Origin: Undaria pinnatifida
Taxonomy: Eukaryota > Sar > Phaeophyceae > Laminariales > Alariaceae
DNA: 64,000 bases
Assembly (NCBI GenBank): GCA_012845835.1
Contig: JABAKD010000014.1
Location: forward strand, 4,393,896 to 4,457,895
Direction of reading: 5' to 3'
Shown here: piece after piece, positions 1 through 10,076 of the stretch
Numbering within the stretch: position 1 is the first letter of the stretch
Layout of the letters: every line of letters starts with the position of its first letter
Notes under the pieces: generated by a model
What the model was told of the DNA's origin: nothing
Database searches by the model: none
The model's input: only the letters and a program-made list of their open reading frames with translations
Program-made: the position numbers and the translations under genes

Positions 1-290
1 TTGCGGTCGGTCAAGGGATCAAAGTACCGTCTCCTGACACACGTCCAGCGGTCGGTCAAGGGTGTCGAACCGATCATTCCACACTTGAACCTAGTAGTTT
101 GGCGTCAGTCAAGGTACATTATTGAAAAATTGCCGTCGGTCAAGGGGTCAAAGTACCGTCTCCTGACACACGTCCAGCGGTCGGTCAAGGGTGTCAAACC
201 GATAATTCCACACTGAAACCTACTAGTATGGTGTCAATCAAGGTAAATTATTGGAAAAATTGCTCCCGTCCGTCGGTCAAGGCAAGAACG
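1..290. repeat. Tandem repeat, about 130-bp unit, at left edge
   Basis: Two near-identical units begin at about 2 and 131, each starting with a TGCSGTCGGTCAAGG-like block and carrying GTACCGTCTCCTGACACACG in the middle. A third unit starts near 260 and breaks off. The array runs off the left edge, so its true length is unknown. The short open frame across it is repeat-derived and is not called a gene. Confidence 0.8.
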
Positions 291-484
291 TGCTGTTTCT
301 TGGCATCTTTGGGCCTGTCTATATACGATGTTCCATGTATTCACGTAACTTGATTTTTTTTTCTGTTTCTATCCGGTCGAAAACGATCAAAACACAGGAG
401 AACGAAACAGGGGGCGAGGGAAAAAGAAAAACCAGAGGGGATACGTCAGCCGGGCCAGCACGAAACAGTAGCGCAGAATCGTTC

Positions 485-737
485 CACGGTAGCCCCCCCA
501 ATCAATGTTCCCTTAACGAAATCCCCGGTTTTGAAACCAGCTCCCGGCCGTATCCCCTGAAATACGCTGCCCCTCGCCACCAGGGCGTCATTCGTTCGAT
601 ATCCCCTTCAAAACAAGAAACATATGTGGCGAAGATTTGCTTTTCAAAGCAGCCGTGCTCGTGTCGAGCAGCCATGAAGCGCTCGTTTGTTGACGGAGAA
701 AATCGCTGTTTTTTTTTGTGGGGGGCTATTGTCGTAG
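485..737 (+). mobile_element. MITE family A, copy 1
   Basis: A 253-bp element whose left end (CCACGGTAGCCCCCCC) is the imperfect inverse of its right end (GGGGGGCTATTGTCGTAG). It shares its interior with 5210-5446 and 24852-25095, including a GGTTTTGAAACCAG-like block and a Pro-poor AT/GC mosaic. No transposase is encoded, so it is a non-autonomous DNA element of unassigned superfamily. Confidence 0.65.
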
Positions 738-784
738 AATCAGTCTGCAGGTAATATATTGTATGAATTCGTTTTTGGGCTTTT

Positions 785-955
785 TTCGTGCGCACAAATT
801 GACTTGCGGAAAGCGCGAGAGCGTGAGCCAGCAAAACACTCGATGAAAAATCGACGAGCAGTGAGATTGCTGAAGAACCCTATGAGCGATCAAAATCGAA
901 GGCAAGAATCGGGGGGGATAAGGGACGACACCTGTGACCACGGCTAGTCCGGAAG
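785..955 (+). mobile_element. SINE body, 5'-truncated copy
   Basis: This stretch matches the 3' body of the SINE copy at 52008-52250: a GCGAGAGCRYGAG segment, a region ending in AAGGCA, then ACACCTGTGACCACGGCT. The tRNA-like head is missing, as expected for a truncated retroposed copy. Confidence 0.5.
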
Positions 956-1072
956 CTGGAAAGTAGATGTGTGTGAAAAATATATGTATATTTGTATAAT
1001 ATTATATTGTGTTGTTGAGGTCTCCTGCCGACGAGAAGACACCGAATTATGCAAGGTTATGTTCTGTAGGGT

Positions 1073-1500
1073 TTGTGGATTCCGGGTAAGGGTATGGCAC
1101 TCTTACAGAATTTCCAGAAGTTTCGGGCACGGGTATGGAAGTGTCACAGAACTCACAGACGTTCCGGGTATTGTGGAACGGGCTTACAGAACTCACAGAA
1201 GTTGCGGGCGGGCACGAAACGCGCTGTACCCGCACCCCGCGGGTATTGCGGCTCGGGCCGTACAGAACTCACAGAAGTTCCGGGTACGGGTATGAAAATC
1301 TTACAGAACTTCCAGAAGTTCCGGGTATTGTGGCACGGGCGTACAGAAGTTACAGGAGTTCCGGGCAGGCATGAAAATGATGTACCCGTACCCCGGGTAT
1401 TTGTGGCCCTGGCGTACAGAACGTCCAGAAGTTCCGGGTGCGGGTTTTAATGTCCTACAGAACTTACAAAAGTTCCGGGAAAGGGTAATTAATACCCGGG
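1073..1500. repeat. Degenerate minisatellite
   Basis: The core TACAGAACTYNCAGAAGTTCCGGGTA recurs about nine times with variable spacers, grouped into higher-order blocks of roughly 80-125 bp. Because the array is GC-rich it is open in several frames, and those frames are artefacts of repetition. Confidence 0.75.
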
Positions 1501-2004
1501 TAAATACCCGGCCTCGGGGGAGGAGTTCGATTTGACGTGAAGGATTCCAATGAACTTGCACGGCATTTGTTATCACTGGGCCAACGTTTCCGAGGCAATC
1601 CGTCGCAGCTTTGAGGGCTATCGGCAACCACCACCGTGGCGATAAATCGTGAACCTCAACGAGTGCCGACCGGGGCAACAGCCACGTCTACTGTTCTGTA
1701 ACAGGTCATACTATGGCGTACCCCAGCAGTGGTGCCTGAAAAAAAAGGCGATCGCAAGCCCAATTTTGCCACCAGCTCAATAAGCCAAGCGCCACGACAA
1801 AGAAGCGAAGCAACCGAAAACACAAGAGGACAGTTCCAGACTTCGATTGATAGCGAGATCTGCATTATTCCGACCGGAAAAAAAAAAAAACGTTGGCGCA
1901 ATACGTGGTTTCCCGATATGAGGCAAATTCGTATGTTTCCACCATCTTCGAATCGAATCCAATTCGATTCATAAACATAAACCTGGTATATTATAATAAT
2001 GAAA
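1501..2004. other. Intergenic or intronic stretch without a recognised feature
   Basis: I see no gene here. A short coding-like segment near 1560-1650 (plus) has no recognisable family and no clear splice context. The stretch lies where a third exon of the minus-strand Josephin gene could be, but no HW or YNLDS-like motif was found in it. Confidence 0.4.
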
Positions 2005-2200
2005 ATACACTCCAGCTGTGAGATCGAGGATTTTGTTGAAACTCATCTTTGCAAGCTGTGTGTGATACTCCGATCGCGCGTATTACGGGTTGTGTGTCCT
2101 CGTTAAGGATATAGGTCGGCGACTCCCCTTGCAACTACAGTGTAGCTATCAGGGTCAAGAGGATGATGTTGGTCAGTCTGTGCGCGGAAACTATAAAACC
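2005..2200 (+). repeat. Dispersed repeat family E, copy 1
   Basis: It shares CAGCTGTGAGATCGAGGATTTTG, the GATATAGGTCGGCGACTCCC block and AACTATAAAACCCG with 6275-6555 (same strand) and 56925-57240 (opposite strand). No coding capacity is visible. Confidence 0.7.
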
Positions 2201-2267
2201 CGTTGTATATATGTCATATATTCTGTGTGTGCGTTTTTTTTATTTCCACATTTGGTCCTGATGACTA

Positions 2268-2860
2268 TAGTAGGGGGGGGCAGCAATGCGGTGGTGTGCG
2301 AGAGCAATGCGACCGCCTTATAGGGGGAGGCCGCCTTATTAATTCTATGTTATGAGTGCAATCCCCCAGTACTATAAGCGCCGAGCGCTTTTGACCGCCT
2401 TGTATCGGGATACCGCCTTACTCAGACCGCCATATATCGGGATACCGCCTTACTCAGACTGCCTTATATCGGGATACCACCTTGCTCAGACCGCCTTATA
2501 CCGGTATACCGCCTTACTCAGACCTCCTAAAATCGGGACACCGCCTTACTCAGACCGCCTTATATCGGGATATCGCCTTGCTCAGACCGCCTTGTATCGG
2601 GATACCGCCTTGCTCAGACCACCTTATATCGGGATACCGCCTTACTCAGACTCCCTTGCATCGGGATACCGCCTTACTCAGACCGCCTAATATCGGGATA
2701 CCGCCTAACTCAGACCACCTTATATCGGGATACCGCCTTACTCAGACTCCCTTGCATCGGGATACCGCCTTACTCAGACCGCCTTATATCGGGATATCGC
2801 CTTGCTCAGACCGCCTTGTATCGGGATACCGCCTTGCTCAGGCTGCCTGGACCCCTACTG
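2268..2860 (+). mobile_element. MITE family C with expanded 32-bp minisatellite, copy 1
   Basis: The left end TAGTAGGGGGG and right end GGACCCCTACTG are inverted versions of the family C end CAGTAGGGGTCCC. The left part carries the conserved GTGTGCGAGAGCAATGCGACC module. From about 2400 to 2845 there are about 14 units of a 32-bp repeat (core TATCGGGATACCGCCTTACT). The CTCAG landmark recurs from 2421 to 2837 at exact multiples of 32. Confidence 0.8.
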
Positions 2861-3078
2861 CATTACAACAGAATGTCATACTCCATTTACAGTCGGTTTC
2901 AACCGTTGCGTTGCATATTCCCCCATCACAGGAGTTGTATCAGAACCGAGAAAAGGAGCCCGTGCCACACACACAGCATGCATGGGGCCCCCTCTTCCTA
3001 TTAATAGTCCCTCGATGCTACACCGCTGCTATATGTGATACGTTGCTCTATCCATACAAAAAACCAAAGAACATCTAC

Positions 3079-3155
3079 CTTGGGAGTAAAGACCGCATGA
3101 AAAACTGACTCGACCTTCCTTGAGTTGTGAGGGACCTCGACGAGGACGTCGATGC
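3079..3155 (-). pseudogene. Degenerate copy of Josephin exon 2 3' end with splice donor
   Basis: Read on the minus strand, this stretch translates to an IDVLVE...VFHAVFTPK-like segment followed by a GTAGAT donor. The true exon 2 (4770-4938) ends in INVLLE...SLHAVFNPK followed by GTAAAA. The match covers about 25 codons in the same frame. It lies downstream of exon 2 in the gene's direction, inside or after its next intron. It may be a duplicated exon relic; use as an alternative exon is possible but no acceptor was identified. Confidence 0.6.
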
Positions 3156-3324
3156 CCCCCCCCAAAATAACTCGGACCGGCCATTTTTGGCGTAAGTTTT
3201 TGCAGTTGCTTCGCAATAAAGTTCGCTCCCCATACACGGGGAAATCCCGGGTGCCGTGTATGTGGTCGCCACAAACATTCGGATGTTATTTTTTTTTCTT
3301 TATTGGTTGGCGGGTGATCGCTGG

Positions 3325-3485
3325 TTAGGACAGCTCGCGCTGTCGAGCTACCACGCGAAGTGAAGGATACGCCAGCTTTTGCGCTGGATTGCGAACACAA
3401 TTGAGTTAAATTGACACACGACACACGTATGAAAAAATACGTGGAAGTGTGTGGTGAGCTTAAGCTTTTGTTTTTCGCCGTCCGC
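3325..3485 (+). repeat. Dispersed repeat family H, copy 1
   Basis: It shares GGACAGCTCGCGCT, TACGCCAGCTNNNGCTGGATTGYGAA and an ACACGTATGAAAATACGTGGAAGTGTG-like block with 11930-12050 and 53088-53225. No coding potential is seen. It abuts a family G copy at 3486. Confidence 0.65.
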
Positions 3486-3900
3486 CGGGGGGGTGTACTC
3501 AGTTTGTGCATGACCGTAGTCGTATGACCACATACCCTCGCATCCCTACTACGCCGGATCGGAGCACGTCGGGTGTTCATCAACCAGGCAGACATTGCTT
3601 GCACCAAGAGCGAATGCGCCGTGAGGTGTTCGGCGAGTCGCATGAAGGGTGAACAGTATCCTTCCAAGAACCGCTCGTGAGCGGACTTCGGCACCTTACG
3701 CATACTTTCTTGCTTGTGGATGACAGCGCCAACGAGTAGCTTTGTTTTCTGGTGTGGCCACTCCAGAGACAGCAGTAGGTAATACTATGTAACTGCTTCT
3801 TGGGTGCCTTATCTATTCACACTGCGTGATGCGATCATTCTCCTTGTGCGGAATTAGGGTTCTCCACCCCGCACAATATAGTCTAACTCCATGATCATCA
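3486..3900 (-). repeat. Dispersed repeat family G, long copy, inverted
   Basis: In reverse complement this matches 38420-38840 and 55560-55910 along about 400 bp, including the GGTTCTTGGAAGGATGC, CACCTCACGGCGCTTCGC and CATGCACAAACTGAGTAC blocks. The TGAGTAC end is followed by a C-run on the element's own strand, as in every copy of the family. Confidence 0.7.
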
Positions 3901-4769
3901 TGGTGATCGCCAAAAAAAAAAAAAGGTACCCTGGTTGTCTAGCTCACGCAGTGATTGGTATGTTTACAGCGTCGTTGCCAACCAACGCTCCAACCCCAAT
4001 ATTATACTTGTAATGTTTTACAGCGTCGGTGCCAACCGAGGCCAATTATTACACAGATGTATTTCGGGGAATTAAAAAAAAACAAAAAAAGGACTTGGCG
4101 GAAGGATTTTCTGAAATGACATTTTTTTTTTTCAAATTTGGAATGAATGTTGACACGTTACGCCAATGGAAACAACAAAAAAACACGTTGTTGTTCTCAC
4201 ATTAACTCGCACAATCAAGTCCGTGGTCATAGGACAGGCTCCAGTCACTCTGTGGAGTGGATATATATCCAGGGGAAAAAAAGGCTACCACGAGCTGTAC
4301 GCGTAAGTATCACAGCTGAAGCAATTCATGCATCCGCGCCCAAAAATAAAAAGAATGGAGTCGCAAGTCAGACTACGTACGCGCCAAGGCCCGTACTAGT
4401 ATATGCGTTTCAATACTCGCATCCGAAAACCACAACTACATCCCGTGCCACCCAGGAAACCCAACCAATATACAATAAATCCGAGGAGTAAAAAAAGGAA
4501 CTACGAGTAAGGAGGAACGAAAAGAAAAGAAAAGAACGAGAGAAATAGAAAACGAACCTATACTTCGTACGTACCTAATATGCTACGTAGAAACAAAAAA
4601 ATAAAAGAACGAGAGAAACAACAGAAAACGAACCAAGCAAAACAACGCGTATACCCAACATGCTACGTAGGCTCGCCGGCAGGGGAGTGCGGCGAGGTAA
4701 AAACGGCCATCTACACGCATCGCTACCAAAAGAAGTACCAACAAGAAAATACGCGTCCGGTTATTTTAC
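3901..4769. other. Region with short A/T-rich repeats, no gene found
   Basis: There are A and T homopolymers, a twice-repeated GTCGKTGCCAACC motif near 3970 and 4030, and an 85-bp stretch at 4188-4275 that recurs inverted at 6945-7025. A run of AAGAACGAGAGAAA repeats lies at 4520-4620. I see no coding signal. Confidence 0.5.
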
Positions 4770-4938
4770 CTTGGGATTGAAGACAGCGTGAAGACTAACG
4801 TGGCAGTTCTTGAGCTTGAGGGCCTCGAGCAGGACGTTGATGTCGTAGTACCCTACCTGGGGGACCAGCGACTTGTACGGGTTGACCCACATGCGGCCCA
4901 TGCCGGACTCTTGCCGCATGGCGGCTTCACGGTCAAAC
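4770..4938 (-). CDS. Josephin gene exon 2
   Basis: It follows a TTGATCAG acceptor and continues phase 2 from exon 1. It encodes FDREAAMRQESGMGRM, then WVNPYKSLVPQVGYYDINVL, and ends FNPK before GTAAAA (phase 0). The NPYKS and YYDINV segments are the Josephin signature. A degenerate copy of its 3' end lies at 3079-3155. Confidence 0.85.
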
Positions 4939-7900
4939 CTGATCAAGATCGTGTCAGAATTCACTCAAGCGTGTCAGTGTAGAAGTAGCAGAGGCCAAGT
5001 ATGTCGTGGTATTGTTCATACTATCGCGTGTCGTACCCTAGTTGTCGTGAGCCTGGGTCCTTTTATGCTCCAGTTTTTTTTTTTCTCGATTTTAAAAAAT
5101 CGCGTATTTTATTTTTTTGTTTCGTCGCTGAACGTGCAAGAGCAACGGCGAACCGTGGAGGGGGGTGGGTGGGGGGTAGTAGAAGGCAAGCACCGGGGGG
5201 ATAGTCGCCCTACGGTAGCCCCCCTAACTTTTCCTTAACGAAGTCGCCGGTTTTGAAACCAGCCCCCGGCCGTATCTCCTGAAATACGTTGCCCCTTACC
5301 ACCCTTGCCATCCTTTGCAACCAAGAAGAGTGTTTGAGGATGGTTTTTTCGTGGCATGCTTCCTCGTGGCATGCTTGCTCGTGTCGAGCGGCGATAAAAA
5401 CGTTCGTTAAAGAATATCACCGGTTTGCGGGGCGCGGGCTATCGTAGAATCAGTCGGGAGGAGGAGGAGGGAACGACGCCTGTGATCACGGCCTATGATA
5501 CTCATAGTAGACGCGTGCTGCGATAGAGGTATACCTTTTTTTGGCGAAAATGGTTTCTGAATGACGGGGCTCCTTAACCCAAAATCGTCGGAAAAAAAAC
5601 GCCATTTTTTTTTGCATGGGACGCGTGCCACGATAGAGGTATACCTTTTTTTGGCGAAAATGGTTTCTTAATGACGGGGCTCCTTAACCTACTACAACTA
5701 TCGTCGGAAAAAAAACGCCATTTTTCTTTGCATGACGCGTGCCACGATAGAGGTATACCTTTTTTTGGCGAAATGGTTTCTTAATGACGGGGCTCCTTAA
5801 CCTACTACCACTATCGTCGGAAAAAAAACGCCATTTTTCTTTGCATGACGCGTGCCACGATAGAGGTATGCCTTTTTTTGGCGAAAATGGTGTCTGAATG
5901 ACGGGGCTCCTTAGCCCAAAATCGTCGGAAATTTCTCATTTCTTGTTCCGCAAAAGTCGAACCTTTTTCTTATACCTAGGGCTATATGGGTTTGCAGTGT
6001 TTGGTCATCGGGTGTTGCCCTTTCAGTTTCCTCAACATATGTTTTTGCCTTCAGATGGGTAGACTTTAGTCTAGCGCTTGTCTTGTCTTGTCTTTTCTTT
6101 TTCTTTTTCTTTTCATTTCTTTTATTTTCCTTTCCCGTTTCGCTTTCTTTCCTTATATTTTTCCTTTTCTTCTATGTCTTTTCTTGCGTTTTGTTTTTTT
6201 CCCCAATTGACTCGAGTCTGACGTGCGTATGCGTAGTGACAGGTACCACGTGTAATATATACTAGAAAAAATAAAAACACGCTCCAGCTGTGAGATCCAA
6301 GATTTTGTCGAAACTCATCTCTGCAAGCTGTGTGTGATGCTCCGATCACGCGTATTACCGGGGGTGTTTCCTCATTAAGGATATAGGTCGGCGACTCCCC
6401 TTGCAACTACAAGCTTACCAGGGTCAACAGGGTGATGTTAGACAGTCTGCGCGCGGAAGCTATAAAACCCGTTTTTGAGGGGGACAAAATCTGACAGCTG
6501 TGGAAGAAAATGCATCAGTTTATCAAGTGTATCCTGTAAGTCGTATAACCGGTGGGGGGAGGGCGGAGTTTTTAAGAGCGTGGGGGCCTGGGTTTGAACA
6601 GGAGGGAGCGCGGGGACGGGGGCGGGGGGCGGGGGGGGCGGGCGGGGCAACTCAATCTGTGCGAGGAAACTATATACCAGGTATCCTTTAAGGGACAAAT
6701 CTGACGCAATACTCAAGTATATATACATATTTTATATGTATGCGTGGTAGTCTTTTCTGGGTGGCAAGCGGTGTAGTCGGGCTTTTTCAGGCGCGAGAAG
6801 TGAGACGTATTGTACCAGTAGTATGAACCTGGCACGTCGTAGGCTGACTCTTGATTTCATCTTTTATTTTTTCTGGCGGAGGCATTAGTTGCGTCAGCCA
6901 TGATATATGCGAGTACCACCTTTGGTTTTGTTCGTCTTTTTTTCCATGGGGTATTCCTCCACTCCAGAGTGACTGGAGCCTGCCCTGTGACCACGGACTT
7001 GATTATGCGAGTTAATGTGAGAACAGCAACAACAACAACAGCAGTAACAACAACTCAACAGCAGCAGCAACAACAACAGCAACAACAAGAGCTCCTCAAG
7101 CGGTTACGAGCCTCGGAAACAAAGATGATGCATCCCTACTGTAACGTGTCAGTGCCACAAAGGTGAAAACCCACCCTCGCTACGAAGTTGATAAAAATGA
7201 CGGCACAAACCAACAACCAAAATAATTTTCAGCGAATACTCGTACGGCAACGCTAAACTTTTTGTTTCAATTGGAGAAAATATCGCACTCGCACGAGTCT
7301 TGGTAGGACACACAACGACCGTGAGCGCCCGGCGGACACAACCACAGCAGCGTAGCAGGGTAGGCACTCCACCGACTGTTGATAATAGATGCCAACGGAT
7401 GAGCTTTCACCGGAGCGCCTCGCATCGTTAATCCTTCGCAATGCATGACGACGTCGGAGCTGGTATGATACATAATAAACAAAACGAACGTCCAACCGCA
7501 ACAAAAAGTAACTCAACATCACGTCGTTTGTTTGCATGCCGGCTTCACCGGAAGCGGGCTACGAAAGCTGCTTTCACGTTTTGGTTGAGCCGGGGTGGGA
7601 GGGTCAGCAGAGGTACGGTAGCACGCAGAAATTCTCGTATATATACTTTGTCTTCGCGTTTAGGTCAATCCCCGATTGTGTCTGCTTTCGCCTACAAGAG
7701 CGAGAGAGGGTTCCTTTTCGTCCCGGCTTTTTTTTACAGCCAGGCTGGCGATGCAAAGTTCGAAGAGATACGGCCTCTACCAACTGTTTGACGTACGAAG
7801 CAGAAGTTGTTGTGTAGCCCGCCAGTAAATTACTCGCGAGGCAAACCAACTGCGGCGTGCGAAGATGGGAAGGGGCGCGGCGCTGGACTTTACACGTAAC

Positions 7901-8500
7901 TACCCGCGCTTCAAACCAACTGCGGCGTGCGACGCGCTGTGGATGGGCGCGGCGCTGCTGTATAAGGAGGGAACATATAATGGTTATTGTTGTCGCGAGT
8001 TACAGAGTTATTAGTTTACCATCTTTGGGCTCCAGAAGGGAAAAACATCGACGAAACAAACAGAAAAAATGACTCCATCACAATACACAGTACCATTAAC
8101 TTACTGAAAGCACAGCGAGCTGCTGGCTGGCTTCACGGAGTGGCCTAGCTTACTTTCCGAGCTACAACAGTTCAAGGCAGTAATATCGCACGCGCGCAGC
8201 AAGACACCACCACCATATATACGACTCAGAACGCCGCTGCGCGCGCTCACACGAGACGGTTGATGAAAAGGCCGAGTGATACGACGAGTATATTCTCGAC
8301 GGCTTTGATCGCATGCTTTCGGTCTCAAAAAGATCAAGCAACGTGTGCACTCACAGCTCCGTCGCGATGTCCTCCATAAGAGAAGCGGTTGCCCATGGCT
8401 CTTGGAAGAGGTTGTTCAGCGTGTGCACGGCGCAGTGCATGAGATACTGCTTCTCGTGGTACATGGCAGGTGTGGGAGATGTCGCTTCCAGCGCAGCCAT
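4770..8500 (-). CDS. Josephin-domain deubiquitinase, partial gene (2 exons visible)
   Basis: Two minus-strand exons join in frame (8500-8355, then 4938-4770) into the N-terminal half of a Josephin domain, a papain-like cysteine protease fold that cleaves ubiquitin from conjugates, as in ataxin-3 and JOSD1/2. What I see: HEKQYLMHCAVHTLNN near residues 14-29 with the family's Gln and catalytic Cys, then NPYKSLVPQVGYYDINVLLE, matching the JOSD-type NPHKS...NYDVNV segment. The catalytic His and Asn of the second half are absent from the visible exons. The short N-terminus resembles the JOSD1/2 subfamily more than ataxin-3, and no ubiquitin-interacting motif is seen. The gene is divergent from the kinesin gene. 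The 3.4-kb intron holds families A, B and E. The next exon may be beyond the left edge. Confidence 0.85.
5210..5446 (+). mobile_element. MITE family A, copy 2
   Basis: The ends CTACGGTAGCCCCCC and GGGCTATCGTAG are inverted relative to each other, and the interior matches 485-737. It lies in the Josephin intron. A short TGTGATCACGGCC tail-like piece of the SINE follows at about 5475-5495. Confidence 0.65.
5511..5935 (+). repeat. Four tandem copies of half of MITE family B
   Basis: Units of 110-114 bp start at 5511, 5621, 5735 and 5848. Each begins ACGCGTGCYRCGATAGAGGT, continues GGCGAAAATGGTTTCT, ATGACGGGGCTCCTTA, and ends ATCGTCGGAAAAAAAACGCC. Each unit equals the right arm of the full element at 27431-27720 in reverse complement, so one arm has been tandemly amplified. 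Confidence 0.8.
5936..6274. other. T-rich intronic stretch, no gene
   Basis: A long TCTTTTC-type pyrimidine run (6085-6200) dominates. The frame across it is a low-complexity Phe/Ser artefact. Confidence 0.5.
6275..6555 (+). repeat. Dispersed repeat family E, copy 2 (near full length)
   Basis: It is colinear with the inverted copy at 56925-57240 over about 280 bp, from CTCCAGCTGTGAGATC through GGTCGGCGACTCCCC and AACTATAAAACCCG-like blocks to ATCCTGTAAGTCGTATAACCGG. No coding capacity and no obvious inverted ends were found. Confidence 0.75.
6556..8354. other. Josephin intron, right part
   Basis: It contains a G-rich tract (6555-6655), a TACCAGGTA palindrome at 6675, an inverted partner of 4188-4275 at about 6945-7025, and a CAA/CAG microsatellite at 7021-7092. 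A twice-repeated CAAACCAACTGCGGCGTGCGA motif lies at 7842-7932. I see no further gene. Confidence 0.4.
7021..7092. repeat. CAA/CAG microsatellite
   Basis: Interrupted CAA and CAG triplets span about 70 bp, giving a Gln/Thr frame on plus and a Leu/Cys frame on minus. It lies inside the Josephin intron. Confidence 0.8.
8355..8500 (-). CDS. Josephin gene exon 1
   Basis: The start ATG is at 8500-8498, giving 12 residues before MYHEKQ; an in-frame ATG at 8632 would add a Pro/Ser-rich leader not expected in the family. The exon ends ACGGAGCT before GTGAGT (phase 2), a strong donor. It carries the Gln and Cys of the active site. Confidence 0.85.
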
Positions 8501-9848
8501 GGTGCTCAAGAGGTGATGTGGTGTCCTTTGCGGTGGTGGTAGTACGATTGCTCGACAGGGTGCAGAAGGAGGAAGGGCAGGGGGAGTGAGCAGTGGGGTG
8601 TAGAGGACAGAGCTGAAAATACCCCTCCCCAATCGGCACTATGGCCTTGGGTGCCTCATCGCTATCACCAAGGTCCAATGCCGAAGCAGTACCTACACCT
8701 GTGATTCCATTAAGTTTTTGGCGAGTTGGAACTCATGGGCAGTTGTGTACCATCGAGGACGTCGAATTTCCGAATTTTCGAATTTTCAAATTTCGAAGGG
8801 AACGCATGAACAATCCTTACGGTTCGCGCGCGATGTGGTTTTGTTTTTGTGTGCTGTATATCCGTCCGTTGATGAATGATCGCGATCTTTGGGCCAAGTA
8901 CCACAGGTGTATCGGGCAGTACGTGTTTGGATCAAACCCACGGGCTACTTATAGACGTCCTTCCGCCCCCATCCGCCCCCGCATCATGTGCATGCTGTGC
9001 GCCCGAGTAGCTAGCAAATTTAACGGTGTCATGACGCGAAGAGCGCTGTTTGTGGCGGGTAAGAGTAGCATGTGCGAATGCGCGCATACACATGCAGATA
9101 GATATGGCGGTCTCGCTGTAACCTATAAAGTCTAGTGCTGGTATGTCCCGGTCGAAAACATCGGCAATATAAAGCCAACCGGCACTACTTCGAATTATTT
9201 TGCTACTGGTTGTTCGCCTCCCCGCCGAGCGATCTAGCAAGCACAATGTCGGGCAACCAGCACGACTCAACCGGCGCGCTATAGCGGGACCGCCGACGCT
9301 GTTTGTAGTTCTTATCATAAGAGATCCGGCGACGGATGAACGCACCAAACACCGAAACTTCGCATCCCGTGACAACGGATGTACGATGCCTGCGCGGTAA
9401 ACGAGTGTGGTATTACAGCAACGCCAGCAGGGATTAACGGTGCTGTCGCACAAACAGGAGTTGAGAGTGTAAAAGCGGAGGCAGGGGCAATGTTCTTGTG
9501 TCGTAGTGGTGTTGAACGAGCGAGTTGAAGAAAAAAAAAATCCATGTTTGGACATGAATATAAGGACCGTGTTTATTTTATGTTGAAATGTAAACTGTAC
9601 TAAAGCTTAGGTCAACAGTATATGCCTATTTATGGAAACCGTCAAATTTTGGGGTTGAGGGAGTTCGACAAATTCCAGGAAGCTTTTCGTTTTCCAATTA
9701 CCGTTGATCGTTTTCAAAGTATTCACTCGGCTTGCTGCAGTTCTCTCGAGAAGACAGAGCAAGCAAAGCGCCAAGAGGAGCGCTACCTGAGTCAGCAGTG
9801 AGCAAAGCACGGCCATCTTCTGGGTGTGGATAAGGGGGACTCGCGGTG
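8501..9848. other. Intergenic region between divergent Josephin and kinesin genes
   Basis: This region must hold both promoters and 5' UTRs. Two TATAAAG or ATATAAAG stretches occur (about 9124 and 9167), but I cannot assign them. Open frames of 164 codons (8641-9135, plus) and 207 codons (8932-9555, minus) overlap each other and match no family I know. Confidence 0.4.
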
Positions 9849-10076
9849 ATGGCTGAGTCCGCGAAAGTCCGGGTGGGCGTCAGGGTGCGACCGCTGTTGC
9901 CCCGAGAGGCAGCGCAGGATGTACCTCCAATTATCTCACACCCTTCCGAGAAGCAGGTGCTCGTTGACGGCAATGCTGCGCACCGCTTCACCTACGACCA
10001 CGTCTTCCCCGTGCACGCCAGCCAGAGGGACTTGTACGCGAGCACGGCGGCACAGATGCTGCAGCCCTTCCTCGAT
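9849..10076 (+). CDS. Kinesin-4 exon 1 (start, residues 1-76)
   Basis: The ATG at 9849 opens [18 protein letters not shown], the first beta strand of the motor, followed by [17 protein letters not shown]. It is the only ATG that leaves a normal short leader. The exon ends CTCGAT before GTGAGA, phase 0. Confidence 0.92.

Noticed and set aside
251-754. 167-codon plus frame near the left edge
   Set aside because: It spans MITE family A and matches other copies of the element, not a protein family.
1490-1720. Third exon of the Josephin gene
   Set aside because: I looked for HW and YNLDS-type motifs on the minus strand from 4770 to 1 and found none; this segment was the most coding-like but does not fit the family.
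2400-2845. CRISPR-like array with 32-bp period
   Set aside because: The repeats are head to tail with no unique spacers, lie inside a transposon-like element and occur in a eukaryotic gene context.
8641-9555. Overlapping 164-codon (plus) and 207-codon (minus) frames
   Set aside because: They overlap on opposite strands, lack recognisable domains and lie in the intergenic region; neither can be preferred.
9607-9816. 69-codon minus frame with a hydrophobic N-terminus resembling a signal peptide
   Set aside because: It lies antisense within 33 bases of the kinesin start, probably in its 5' UTR, and has no homologue I know.
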